Shown in pieces: positions 1-9,400 of a DNA stretch of 64,000 nt. This stretch comes from Bacteroidota bacterium (lineage in GTDB: Bacteria; Bacteroidota; Bacteroidia; Flavobacteriales_D; Crocinitomicaceae), in assembly GCA_030148165.1 (NCBI GenBank), contig JASBTZ010000003.1:434001-498000 (forward strand), read 5' to 3'. Under the pieces are notes generated by a model. The model was not told the DNA's origin. It did no database searches and saw only the letters and a program-made list of their open reading frames with translations. Position 1 is the stretch's first letter. The number at the start of each line of letters is the position of its first letter. A program made the position numbers and the translations under genes.

Positions 1-288
1 AACATTTAAATCGCTGATCGCCTCGCTGTATTGCTTTAGTTCCATCTTAGCTGAACCTCTATTCATGTAAGCAAGCGAAAATCCTTCTCTCAGTTTAATA
101 GCTTCCGAGAAGTCGCTTATTGCCCCTTTAAAGTCTTTCGATTTGAATTTCTGAATCCCACTATTGTACAGCTTATCCGCCTGAACATCTGCTGAGTCGA
201 GCAGAACTGCCTGCACTGTATCTTGCTGCGCATTTACACCTACTGCTGTACTTATAAGTATTACAGCGGTGAATAAAATCTTTCTCAT
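1..288 (-). CDS. TPR-repeat secreted protein, partial (C-terminus off window)
   Basis: The reverse strand opens with ATG at 288 and stays open for 96 codons to the window edge, so the C-terminal part is missing. The N-terminus (MRKILFTAVILISTAVGVNA) is a clear signal peptide with likely cleavage after the Ala before QQD. From about residue 40 there is a tetratricopeptide pattern: LYNSGIQKFKSKDFKGAISD, then a helix ending in AYMNRGSAKMELKQYSEAIS. These match the TPR consensus positions (W/L-G/Y-A/F-A/P). TPR proteins are protein-interaction scaffolds; here it would be periplasmic or outer-membrane associated. The partner cannot be inferred. It lies 109 bases upstream of the serine hydrolase stop and on the same strand, so it is downstream of that gene in transcription order. 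Confidence 0.8.
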   Translation of the reverse strand, partial: MRKILFTAVILISTAVGVNAQQDTVQAVLLDSADVQADKLYNSGIQKFKSKDFKGAISDFSEAIKLREGFSLAYMNRGSAKMELKQYSEAISDLNV

Positions 289-397
289 TAGGTCTCGATT
301 TGATTATTGAACATTAAAAATAAATAATTCCTTCTATCAGAAAAAGGCATTCGCACTTAACTTATGAAGATCCGAACACAATCAGCCTTTATTACAA

Positions 398-1546
398 TTA
401 TTGGTCCAGAAGTAAATAGCTCAATTTAGCTATAAAAGGTCGGGCAATTGTCTCGTATTCGTACTTTCCGTCGTTCACCACATCATTCTGATTGGTATAC
501 ATGGAAACAGTCAGATAATATCTTTTTTCTCCTGCAACGATATAAGCCGTTTCGGTTGTAAAACCATGAGAGAGCCCCAGCTTTGAATAAACCTGAATGG
601 AGTCATTAACCTCCTCACCATGAATCGCGTACTTATAGAGGTTGTCGGGGTACTTTTGTTTATCCTGATATTTCTTGACGCCCGTCTCAGAAGGGAACTC
701 CATTAATATCTCTTCCATAAACCCCCTCTTTATCTCATCAATTTGCCATACCATGGATGGTGAGTACATTCGGTATTCGAAAAAGCGCATCATCATATCG
801 TGCAGCTCCCTCAAAGGAATTTCGAGGTGATAATTGAAGTCATATGGTCCACTCACAATATTTCCACTGCGATCCTCGTGTCGCGATCCAAACAATCGAG
901 AATCTTCATACTCATACAATCTTCTAACCGAATCAATATCCAGAACACACTCCGGTTGACTATAGATAGTTGAATCGCTCCGCTTTATATGACAGGCGTT
1001 GGTATGCAGATGACCCTCGAAATCACAACCAGAAAAAGAACGAAAGATCTTTGATTCACTAAAACCTAACTCCCAAAGTCTTTTATTAAGGTGACCGGGT
1101 GTTACAAAATGATACAGCGCATTATAAGCTTTGTTATCACTCACAACAATCATCTCCCTCAACAAGTGTCTGAATGTCAATTTATTTCTTTGCGAATCAT
1201 GAACGAAGTCGCGATTACCACAATGTACGTTTTCTTCAAAAATCAGCCGGTCATCCAGCGAAAGCCCCAATTCAGTCATCTGTTCCAATACAGCAAAAGC
1301 GACGGGTAGCTTAACAACACTCGCGGGGTAATAGTAGCGTTCATCTGATAGATCATAGGTTTCAGCCAGTCCAAGAGAATCAAAAGTGGTATAAATGATC
1401 TGAACCTGATAGATGCTATCGTTGAGTATAGCGGTAACATCTTGGTCAGAATGCAATTTCTTCAGCAGGCTTTCAGAATCTGACTGCCCGTATACCATCA
1501 TGAAAGATGATAGATAAATGCTAGCGCTTATGAGATTTCGTAACAT
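398..1546 (-). CDS. Class A beta-lactamase-like serine hydrolase
   Basis: A 382-residue protein with an N-terminal signal sequence (residues 1-20, ending MMVYGQ). It carries the penicillin-recognising enzyme signatures in order: the nucleophile tetrad SVVK at residues 76-79 (after YYPA), SDN at 136-138, and a KLG element around 325 (YSKLGLSHG) in the place of the usual K-T/S-G triad. The spacing fits the beta-lactamase2 fold (class A), but the chain is about 90 residues longer than true class A lactamases, with the extra length between SDN and KLG. Periplasmic location is likely. Substrate is unknown; it could be a peptidoglycan-related hydrolase or esterase rather than an antibiotic-resistance enzyme. 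Its start overlaps the upstream permease gene by 26 bases, so the two are probably co-transcribed and translationally coupled. Confidence 0.8.
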   Translation of the reverse strand: MLRNLISASIYLSSFMMVYGQSDSESLLKKLHSDQDVTAILNDSIYQVQIIYTTFDSLGLAETYDLSDERYYYPASVVKLPVAFAVLEQMTELGLSLDDRLIFEENVHCGNRDFVHDSQRNKLTFRHLLREMIVVSDNKAYNALYHFVTPGHLNKRLWELGFSESKIFRSFSGCDFEGHLHTNACHIKRSDSTIYSQPECVLDIDSVRRLYEYEDSRLFGSRHEDRSGNIVSGPYDFNYHLEIPLRELHDMMMRFFEYRMYSPSMVWQIDEIKRGFMEEILMEFPSETGVKKYQDKQKYPDNLYKYAIHGEEVNDSIQVYSKLGLSHGFTTETAYIVAGEKRYYLTVSMYTNQNDVVNDGKYEYETIARPFIAKLSYLLLDQ

Positions 1547-2873
1547 AGTAAATGACTATTGCCGGAACAATCGTTAACAAAAACCATACAATTATAATCG
1601 GCTTCATCTGAACAAAATAAGAGATCATCCAGATGCTAAAGGCAGCAAATACCAGTGGAGTTATAGGATACCCCCATGATTTAACAACAGAATCCGCTTG
1701 ATTTTTTCTTCTTCTAAGAATAAAAACTCCCAGTACTGTTAACAGCGAAAATATGGACAATGTAACACCGATATACTCGATGAGTTCCTGGAAGGACAGA
1801 ACATAGATCATCAGAATGGAGATGAGCATCAAAACATACAATGCCATTTTAGGAGCACCACTAATTGATTGCTTACCTAGCACCTCAAAAAGCTTGTAGT
1901 CCTTACCTATTTCCTGAGCAACTCTAGGCCCTGCAATAAACATCGCGCTTACTCCGGAGATCAATGCGATCGAAAAAATAGCGCTGAAAATCAAGCCAAA
2001 ATTATCCCCAAGTATTTTAACAGCCACCACATTTCCAAGATCGACCTGTAATGCAAGTTCGTCGAAGGTTGCTACATACATGAACACAAAATTCAAAAGG
2101 AAATAGATCAATGTAACTACAAGCGTTCCTACAATCAGTGAGAAAGGCAGATTGCGTCGGGGGTTTTCCAAGCTTCCTACGATGTACGTACTGGCATTCC
2201 ACCCGCTATAAGCGAACATAACCCACACCAGTGCACCTGCAAAAGGCAAACTAAAGATCATATCCCACGAATCTTCACTTGGTGCAAAGCTCACTTCCGA
2301 CGCCTCATAACTTCCTAAAAAGAGCAATGGCATCATTAAGAAAATTAAAATCAGCCCCAGTTTTAGAAAGGTCATCGCATTTTGAAATAGGCCTCCGATT
2401 CTGACACCATTAATATGCACGGCCACCACCACGATAATAATTATCATGGCAATGATTTTCGTAAAAGGAATTTCTAATCCTAAAAAATGTACAGCAGGAT
2501 TTTCAGCAGAACTAACCAAAGGAAGGAAATATTCACCTGCGGCTATGGACAATGAAGCGATTGCTGCAGAGAAACCTACTATCAAGCTTATCCAACCGCT
2601 TATAAAACCCAATAAGGGATGATAGAGCTCTGAGAGAAATGCATACTCTCCCCCTGATTTATTGATACTGGTTGCGACTTCTCCGTAGACCGTTGCCCCG
2701 CACAAAGAAATGATTCCACCTAATACCCAAATGACCAATATGGTGAAAGGATCTGGAATTCCGGTGCCGAGCACCTGGAAACCAAGAGCTGTAAATATTC
2801 CCGTTCCGATCATGTTGGCAATTACCATATTAACTGCTACTGAACGGGAGTATTTTTGTTTGATTATGCTCAT
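1521..2873 (-). CDS. APC-family amino acid permease
   Basis: About 450 residues with around 12 hydrophobic segments. The N-terminus carries the typical APC superfamily first-helix motif (VIANMIGTGIFTALGF), where the unwound GTG supplies the substrate-carboxylate site, followed by WVLGGIISLCGATVYGEVA, which matches helix 2 of LAT/cationic amino acid transporters. It would sit in the inner membrane and exchange or import amino acids; the substrate cannot be assigned. I chose the ATG at 2873 (MSIIKQKYSRSVAVNMV) over an in-frame TTG at 2897, because the hydrophilic leader then has the usual length. It overlaps the downstream serine hydrolase by 26 bases and is divergent from the lipoprotein gene at 2969. 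Confidence 0.88.
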   Translation of the reverse strand: MSIIKQKYSRSVAVNMVIANMIGTGIFTALGFQVLGTGIPDPFTILVIWVLGGIISLCGATVYGEVATSINKSGGEYAFLSELYHPLLGFISGWISLIVGFSAAIASLSIAAGEYFLPLVSSAENPAVHFLGLEIPFTKIIAMIIIIVVVAVHINGVRIGGLFQNAMTFLKLGLILIFLMMPLLFLGSYEASEVSFAPSEDSWDMIFSLPFAGALVWVMFAYSGWNASTYIVGSLENPRRNLPFSLIVGTLVVTLIYFLLNFVFMYVATFDELALQVDLGNVVAVKILGDNFGLIFSAIFSIALISGVSAMFIAGPRVAQEIGKDYKLFEVLGKQSISGAPKMALYVLMLISILMIYVLSFQELIEYIGVTLSIFSLLTVLGVFILRRRKNQADSVVKSWGYPITPLVFAAFSIWMISYFVQMKPIIIVWFLLTIVPAIVIYYVTKSHKR

Positions 2874-2968
2874 TACTGACGCTAAAGGTATAAACAATAT
2901 TAAGTTGAATTTCCTTCAATTATGGCATTTGGAAATATTTACTCACTTTTGCATAAAACCAACGAGTA

Positions 2969-4132
2969 ATGAAGAAGCTTCTCTACTTTTTACCGCTTTT
3001 ATTCTTCGCTTGTAACACTGATCAACAAGTGGATCAAGAAGATCTTTCTGCTGAAGAGAAAAATCTACCGGTTGAAGACTCCCTTATTGAACCAACATAT
3101 CCTTTCGACGAGAAATACAATGAATTCGCTATGTACATTTCGGGTATCCAGCCCTTTGACAGCATAGCGCCTGAGTCATTCTGGCAAGAATACAGTGATC
3201 AGCTTGCCACTATCTGGAATAAAACAAATGAAAAGCTTCCTGTAATGCGTGATTGGACAACACAAGAGCTTGCCGATGCAAACGCTGGTGGAGGGACACT
3301 TTTTTATCCCTTCTCAGGACCGGACTATCTTCATGCTGATGTTTTTTTCCCATCATACGACACGATTGTCATGATCGGTCTTGAACCTATCGGAAGTTTC
3401 CCTGACTTGAAGAATGAAGAAGATTCAACCGTTGAAAACTATTTGAATGGAGTTCGACAATCACTACACGCTTTGTTAGGACTCAGCTTCTTCAGAACTG
3501 TAGCCATGGCAAAAGACTTTAAGGGTGATATCGATGGAACGCTACCTGTATTAATGCATTTCATGAATCGAACTGGCTATACTGTGATGTATCAAGAGAA
3601 GGTTATGGTCACGGAAGACGGTCAATTAACAACTGATCTAACAGAAGAGACAAAGGAGGCATATATCGGAAACCGATACTATTTCAGAAAAGACGATCAG
3701 GTAAAAGTGCTCTGTTATTTTTCAGTCAACCTGCAAAACATGGCTTATGCTACCAGCCCTGGACTCGATTCCCGGACAGACTTCATTAACTACCTAAACA
3801 ATCTGAATTTCAAGGCTACCTACCTGAAGTCTGCTTCTTTTTTGATGCACAGACCTACTTTCAGCACGATTAGAGACATTATATTGAATAATTCGACGTA
3901 TGTACTTCAGGATAATTCAGGGATACCGGTAGCTGAATTTGACAGAGATGTTTGGGACCTTAAATTTTACGGGACTTACACCAAGCCGATATCTCTATTC
4001 AGAGAGCGGCATCAGGAAGATCTCAAACGTATTTACCAGGGTGACTCAATAGACACCTATCCATTGCCATTTGGTATTGGATATCATTACAGAAAGGGTA
4101 CATCGAACTTGATGCTTGCTACTCGCAAGTGA
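2969..4132 (+). CDS. Lipoprotein of unknown function
   Basis: A 387-residue protein beginning with a lipoprotein signal peptide; the lipobox is LFFAC, with Cys15 as the lipidated residue, followed by an acidic low-complexity linker (TDQQVDQEDLSAEEKN). The mature part is globular without transmembrane segments or a catalytic signature that I recognise. It contains GGGTLFYPFSGPDYLHADVF and a region rich in aromatic residues. I do not recognise the family beyond a conserved-hypothetical Bacteroidota lipoprotein. Its stop codon directly abuts the stop codon of the convergent gene at 4133: the six bases TGATCA at 4130-4135 serve both strands. Confidence 0.75.
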   Translation: MKKLLYFLPLLFFACNTDQQVDQEDLSAEEKNLPVEDSLIEPTYPFDEKYNEFAMYISGIQPFDSIAPESFWQEYSDQLATIWNKTNEKLPVMRDWTTQELADANAGGGTLFYPFSGPDYLHADVFFPSYDTIVMIGLEPIGSFPDLKNEEDSTVENYLNGVRQSLHALLGLSFFRTVAMAKDFKGDIDGTLPVLMHFMNRTGYTVMYQEKVMVTEDGQLTTDLTEETKEAYIGNRYYFRKDDQVKVLCYFSVNLQNMAYATSPGLDSRTDFINYLNNLNFKATYLKSASFLMHRPTFSTIRDIILNNSTYVLQDNSGIPVAEFDRDVWDLKFYGTYTKPISLFRERHQEDLKRIYQGDSIDTYPLPFGIGYHYRKGTSNLMLATRK

Positions 4133-5017
4133 TCATTCCGTGTGTTCTTTAAAGAAGTTCAATACATTGGATATCTCGCTTTCCCAATAAGTATAATTAT
4201 GCTTTGCATCCTTATCGATGTGCAATGTAATATCTATACCCGGTAAGCTATCATAGATGACTTTTTGTAAACGCATAGCGTGCTGAGGAGACACAACTTC
4301 ATCCAAAAGCCCATGCCCCAGATAAACAGGAATTTCCAGTTGTGATATATTAAATACGGGATTCTCCATTCCGGAATATCTTTCAGTATGCTGTGCCTTA
4401 TTCCCATAAAATCCTCTGTAGAGATTATCGTCGGGTAAGTAGTTTTGATCATAGTCTCCGGAAAGTCCTGCTATTGCTCTGAATATATCCGGACGTTCCT
4501 TTCCGATCAGAAAAGCACCTCGCGCTCCAGTTGAAAGACCAAGAATGAAGTTATTTCCTTGACCCGATTCGAGTACATGATAGTTCTCACTCAATAGTTG
4601 AAGCAAGTCCTGTGAAAACCAGGGTAAACTCCTTTCCCGTTTCCAATCTGAACGAGTTTCCGGATAAATCTTTTGTTGGTAAATGGTTTTTCCGGTCGTT
4701 AACAGAATGAGATTAAAGCCTGCAATTACAGCTTCTTTACAGAGTGAGGTGCTATCACACCAATGAGCATATGGGTAGTTCCAACCGGGCAACACCAAGA
4801 TGGTTCCAATTGGATTTTCAGCAGGTAAAATTCTAACTTCTATTTCACGAAATCCTTCTTCTTTAATTGTGAATAGCGTGTCCTGAGGTTTATGGGCAAT
4901 GAGTTGTTCTACGGTTTCATCTGCCGACGAATCTACATTATCACTTCCTGTCGTTAACTGATTGTTCTCTGATGAACAAGCTAACAAAAGCGGAATAAAA
5001 AACAGAATTCGAAACAT
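4133..5017 (-). CDS. Alpha/beta-hydrolase fold lipoprotein (esterase-like)
   Basis: About 294 residues from the ATG at 5017, which directly precedes a lipoprotein signal (MFRILFFIPLLLACSS; Cys of LLAC is the lipidated residue). An in-frame TTG at 5029 would extend it by four residues and overlap the upstream gene, so I prefer the ATG. The alpha/beta-hydrolase elements are present: an oxyanion strand (ILVLPGWNYPYAHW), a nucleophile elbow GLSTG, an acid-loop GHGLLDEVVSP and a late His (KDAKHNYTYW). This resembles the esterase D/S-formylglutathione hydrolase-like set. Substrate unknown. It is the last gene of a minus-strand run behind the PorP/SprF gene (one-base gap) and meets the plus-strand lipoprotein gene tail to tail with no spacer. 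Confidence 0.78.
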   Translation of the reverse strand: MFRILFFIPLLLACSSENNQLTTGSDNVDSSADETVEQLIAHKPQDTLFTIKEEGFREIEVRILPAENPIGTILVLPGWNYPYAHWCDSTSLCKEAVIAGFNLILLTTGKTIYQQKIYPETRSDWKRERSLPWFSQDLLQLLSENYHVLESGQGNNFILGLSTGARGAFLIGKERPDIFRAIAGLSGDYDQNYLPDDNLYRGFYGNKAQHTERYSGMENPVFNISQLEIPVYLGHGLLDEVVSPQHAMRLQKVIYDSLPGIDITLHIDKDAKHNYTYWESEISNVLNFFKEHTE

Positions 5018-5018
5018 C

Positions 5019-6398
5019 TTATTTAACAATCGTCATCTCAACACGACGGTTCTTAGCTTGACCTTCTTCCGTATTATTATCCGCAATCGGCTTGGACTCA
5101 CCGTAATAAGCCGTCTCTACCCGATCAGCATCTACTCCATTAGCAACGAAGAAAGCTTTTACAGCGTTAACCCTATTCTTAGAAAGATTTAAGTTATACT
5201 CAGCTGTACCGTCACTATCCGTGTGACCTTCCAATCTAATATTCAGATCGGGACGCATCAATAAGATATTCGTAAGGGATTCAAGGTCACCATATGATTC
5301 TTTCAGGATGATTGCCTTATCGTTTTCAAACTTCAAGGATTGACTCGCTTGTAACAAGGCGTCTTGCACATCTACATCTTCAACAACCGGTGTATTGTCT
5401 ATAAATACTGTATCAACGCGCTCTACTATCAATGTATCTACAATCTGCTCTACAATGCGAACTGTATCCGGAACAACTTCTTCAACCACAGGTGGTAGCT
5501 CTTCCTTATCCTTCTTACAGAACTTCAGTACTAAAGCGATCTCATGTGAACCGTTTCCATACTTAGCGATATTCTGCATCGGAAGTTCATATGAATAAGC
5601 AATAAAGAAAAATTTACGCACGTTCACTCCGATTCTTCCCAACATTCCAACCTGTGTTCGATAGCCCAATCCACCAAAGATGAAATCATTGTAATTGACA
5701 TCCGCATTAATATCCAGCTGACCCGTTGCATCAATTGACTTATAGAACAACGATGGAATCAAGGTGAACTTCTTGTTAATGAGCACATCGTACGAAGCAA
5801 AGCCATTCAGGTGTCTCTTCATTCCATATCCTTCTATTCCCGGGTAATTTCCATTTGTTCGTGACTCAATCACTTGTTGAGATGAAACGGATAATTCAAG
5901 TCCTTTGAAGTTGTATAAAAGTCCCGCTGCTGTATTAAAAGCTGCTGATGATTGAATACCACCATCCAGAATGACATCTCCGTTATCAAATGCTATTGCA
6001 TCTGTTGGGTCCACTCTTAACTGGAAGAAGCCTCCTGAAAGACCTACTCGAACCACGTGCTCCTCGGCAAAAGTCATCCCGTAAGAAGCTCCCAGAGATG
6101 AATTAAACTGTTGAAGCATACCTGCCCGATCCAGCAAGATGTTACCTCCTACCCCAAATGATTTACCCAGACGGGTATTCATGCTGAGATAATTGGTTAC
6201 GGGTGCTCCTGTAATTTGAACCCATTGGTTCAGATGAGAGAAATTCACCTCGGTACATCCCGAAAATCCTGCATAAGCGGGATTGAAAGAATACTTATTG
6301 TATTCATATAAGTTCGTCTGTCTAAGTTGCTGCGCATATGAAAAGCTACATACGCTCACTAAGACTATCCCTGCTCCTAATTTTAATAGCGTCTTCAT
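5019..6398 (-). CDS. PorP/SprF-family outer-membrane protein fused to an OmpA domain
   Basis: 459 residues: signal peptide 1-22 (ends SYAQ), a PorP/SprF domain at about 23-300, a short Pro/Val/Asp-rich linker (VVEEVVPDTVRIVEQIVDTL), and an OmpA-C-like domain at about 350-459. The PorP/SprF signature is strong near the N-terminus (NKYSFNPAYAGFSGCTEVNF and QWVQITGAP). The OmpA part has the peptidoglycan-binding core EGHTDSDGTAEYN, LSKNRVNAV and NRRVEMTIV. PorP/SprF proteins are beta-barrel partners of the type IX secretion system that anchor cargo carrying type B sorting domains. The gene directly upstream encodes such a cargo (four-base gap), so the two are very likely one cargo/anchor pair. 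The OmpA domain would tie the barrel to the cell wall. Confidence 0.92.
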   Translation of the reverse strand: MKTLLKLGAGIVLVSVCSFSYAQQLRQTNLYEYNKYSFNPAYAGFSGCTEVNFSHLNQWVQITGAPVTNYLSMNTRLGKSFGVGGNILLDRAGMLQQFNSSLGASYGMTFAEEHVVRVGLSGGFFQLRVDPTDAIAFDNGDVILDGGIQSSAAFNTAAGLLYNFKGLELSVSSQQVIESRTNGNYPGIEGYGMKRHLNGFASYDVLINKKFTLIPSLFYKSIDATGQLDINADVNYNDFIFGGLGYRTQVGMLGRIGVNVRKFFFIAYSYELPMQNIAKYGNGSHEIALVLKFCKKDKEELPPVVEEVVPDTVRIVEQIVDTLIVERVDTVFIDNTPVVEDVDVQDALLQASQSLKFENDKAIILKESYGDLESLTNILLMRPDLNIRLEGHTDSDGTAEYNLNLSKNRVNAVKAFFVANGVDADRVETAYYGESKPIADNNTEEGQAKNRRVEMTIVK

Positions 6399-6402
6399 AT
6401 GC

Positions 6403-9400
6403 TTACTTTTTAAATCTCATTAAATTGATCACTCCCTGATACAACCTGTCGTCGTCGCAGGTTATGACGTAGTAATAAACTCCATCTGGTAAGGCCTCCC
6501 CGTCCTGCGTTTCTCCGGCCCATTCATTTTGGTACTCGGTGGTCTCGTAGAGTTTATGACCCCATCTATTAAAGATTTGTACCGTACAACCTTCTATTTG
6601 ACTCAGATCGCTGACTCTCCATGTGTCGTTTTTACCATCGTCATTCGGTGTACATACATTACTGATCTCGAATAAGGCTTCGCAATCCAGTACACTTAAT
6701 TCAAGTCTGACGATAGAATCACAACCGCCAGCAGTACTTAACGAATCATAATAAATTCCACTTGTCGAAATGATTTGACTTCCCAGGTTATATGTTTCTC
6801 CTTCACATATCTCTGCTGAGATGGTTGTATCGATTTGAGCAGTTACCGTCAAATAAAGCGTTACAACTGAGTCGCATCCGCCGACGGTCGTGAATGTCTC
6901 CGGATACTGACCAGTGGTTGTTAACACTTGGGTTCCGTGGCTATAGCTTTGTCCTGAACAAATCGTTGCAGCAAAACTGCTTGTAATCAGCGGATCCACA
7001 TTCAGGAATAAGGTCACAACGGAGTCGCAGCCGCCAACAGCAGGGACTGTGTCGATATACGTTCCGGTAGTGGTCAGAGTGTTGCCGTTGAAGTTATAGC
7101 TACTACCATAACAGATCGATTGCATCATGGATGAATACAAGGTGGTCTCCACGAACAAGTTTGTTGTAACAATACTATCACAGCCATTTGCTCCAACCAA
7201 GGTATCATAATAAACGCCGGAGGTGTTATATGTGTTTCCGCCTGCTGAGAATGTTGTCCCCTGACAGATGGTCGCCGTTTGTTCATATAACGTCGGTTGA
7301 TTGTAGTTAAGTGTCGTAAAGATGGTGCTATCACAACCGTTGGATGCAATAAATACATCTGTGTATAATCCAGGAGTTGTCTGATATCCTCCTGCTAAGA
7401 ATATCGAGTCTCCCTCACAAATGGTAGTATCTACAAAGATGTTGATCGGGTTGATAATACAAGGATTTCCACAAGCCGATGCATCAATCGTAAATGTGTA
7501 CGGGCAGGCTCCATCCGTTACGGTTATCGTAAATATCTCTGCCGAAGGAACCTGATAAACCACATTAACGCCAGACTGGAATGTTCCTGTTGCGACAAGG
7601 TTCATGGATCCGTCCTGAATGGTATAAGAGAAATCGCTACCATCAAAAGCTGCCATACCACCTGTTGCTGTAAATGTTATTTCACAGAGCAAGTTATCAT
7701 ATGATGATACCGCAATTACAGGTTGTAGAAATACTACCTGTACCTGATTATCAATGGTCGAGCTATTGCAAAGGAAATCACCCCAGGCTGCAGGGTCATC
7801 TGCCATGGATGTAACGTAATAAACCGTATTAAATAATGGGTTTCCGAAATTTCCTGAGCCATCAGTGTCATTTATAAAAATACCTCCCGTACCCTGGATC
7901 GTGTCGATGTAACCAAATCCTGAACCACTAACCGGGCTGGGAAGAACAATACTATCATGCATTACAAAACCTTCTGTCAAACAACTTGGAATATCCACCG
8001 TTGCGTTTCCTCCTCCATCTAAAAGATTTCCAACCAGTATCGAGTCTCCAAAACACACAAACGCGGTGTCTAGACTGTTTAGATCAATCACATTCGAGTT
8101 CAGGTCAACGTAGGTGTCGCCAGCATAAGCTGCTACTTCTTTGATATATTCAATGATGTATTGTCCTTCATCACCAGGAGACCCACCGTCAAGCTGGATC
8201 GCATAAATGGTTCCAGGCATCATACAACAAATCGATTCCTGTGTTCCCGAAAAACCTGCTGATCCTGTCAACACGGGCGATATCACCGGAGTCAGCTGTG
8301 TTCCATCCTGTGTAAATGTTGCTGGATTCAAGCCACCGTAACAATCCGTTCCGTTCAATAATTCGTACACGGCATAGCGCAAAGTATCCATTCCGATATA
8401 TGCTCTCAGATTCATTTCTACTGCTCCGGAAGGTGGAACTGTAAAGTAATGCCAAACTGTTTGATCGGCCCTGTTAGCCGGGTTTGGATCAACTGGTGGT
8501 TCACCTGCCAGATACTCTGTACATGCTCTCTCGTTATTTCCGGCAACAGCCTGGAAAGGCGGGATAGATCCTGCAGGAGTTACAACGACTTCCATCAGTG
8601 GATCGAGCATGGTTAAACATAAGATATCATTCTCAGGAGGGTTATTAATCGGGTCAGCTACAGATGGATCGTATAACCATGTATCCATGTTTTGAGCGCT
8701 AAATGGGTCTAGTCCGGATACCGGGTCGACCATTCCGTAATAGGTATATCCCGGCTCAAGACAAGGCTGCATAATAATCGCACTTTGGACAGCACCACCT
8801 AAGAAACCATTTATTCCTCCGTCAACTGCCGCAATATTAGTTAGGTTTGCACAGCTGTAATCACTTGGAATTCCAGGCGCGAATTGTGGATCATATCCAA
8901 ACAAAGCTGACCCTTCTGAATATACTGCACTTTGGTAGTCCGCTTCGAATACAATTCTACCGTAATTTGGGGCAACAAAATTCATCCAAACACTTTCGTT
9001 TACCGTTCCATTGCCAGCAGCTGCATGATCATAATCATATGCATGATACTGGTTGGGATCCGGAGAGGTATGTGGGGCTCCGGTCTCACCAAAATCATTT
9101 CCACCATCATACGCACAGTTAAAATCCAGATTGATTGTTGCCGGATCACCAGCTCCGGAGCTAATCACTGCTGTACCAAAGCCCGTATTCGGTGAGGTAC
9201 AAGGAATATCTTCAGGGTTTGCAGGACTTCCACCTCCTAAATCATTCACTCGAACCTGATAATAACCTGCTTCATTGGCGTTATCACTTGTTACCTGAAC
9301 ATAATACATTTCGCCCGCTAGCAGTTTCTGATAGCTAAATGGCGCCAGTGGATCACATGCATCCAGAATGATCTCTGCTTCCGGATCAATACCGAGAAGG

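Noticed and set aside
398-1546. Acquired antibiotic-resistance beta-lactamase on a mobile element
   Set aside because: No transposase or flanking repeats; the protein is longer than class A lactamases and its base composition matches the neighbours.
8847-9259. Several plus-strand open frames of 68-91 residues opposite the type B cargo gene
   Set aside because: They overlap each other and a convincing long gene, with compositions typical of antisense frames.
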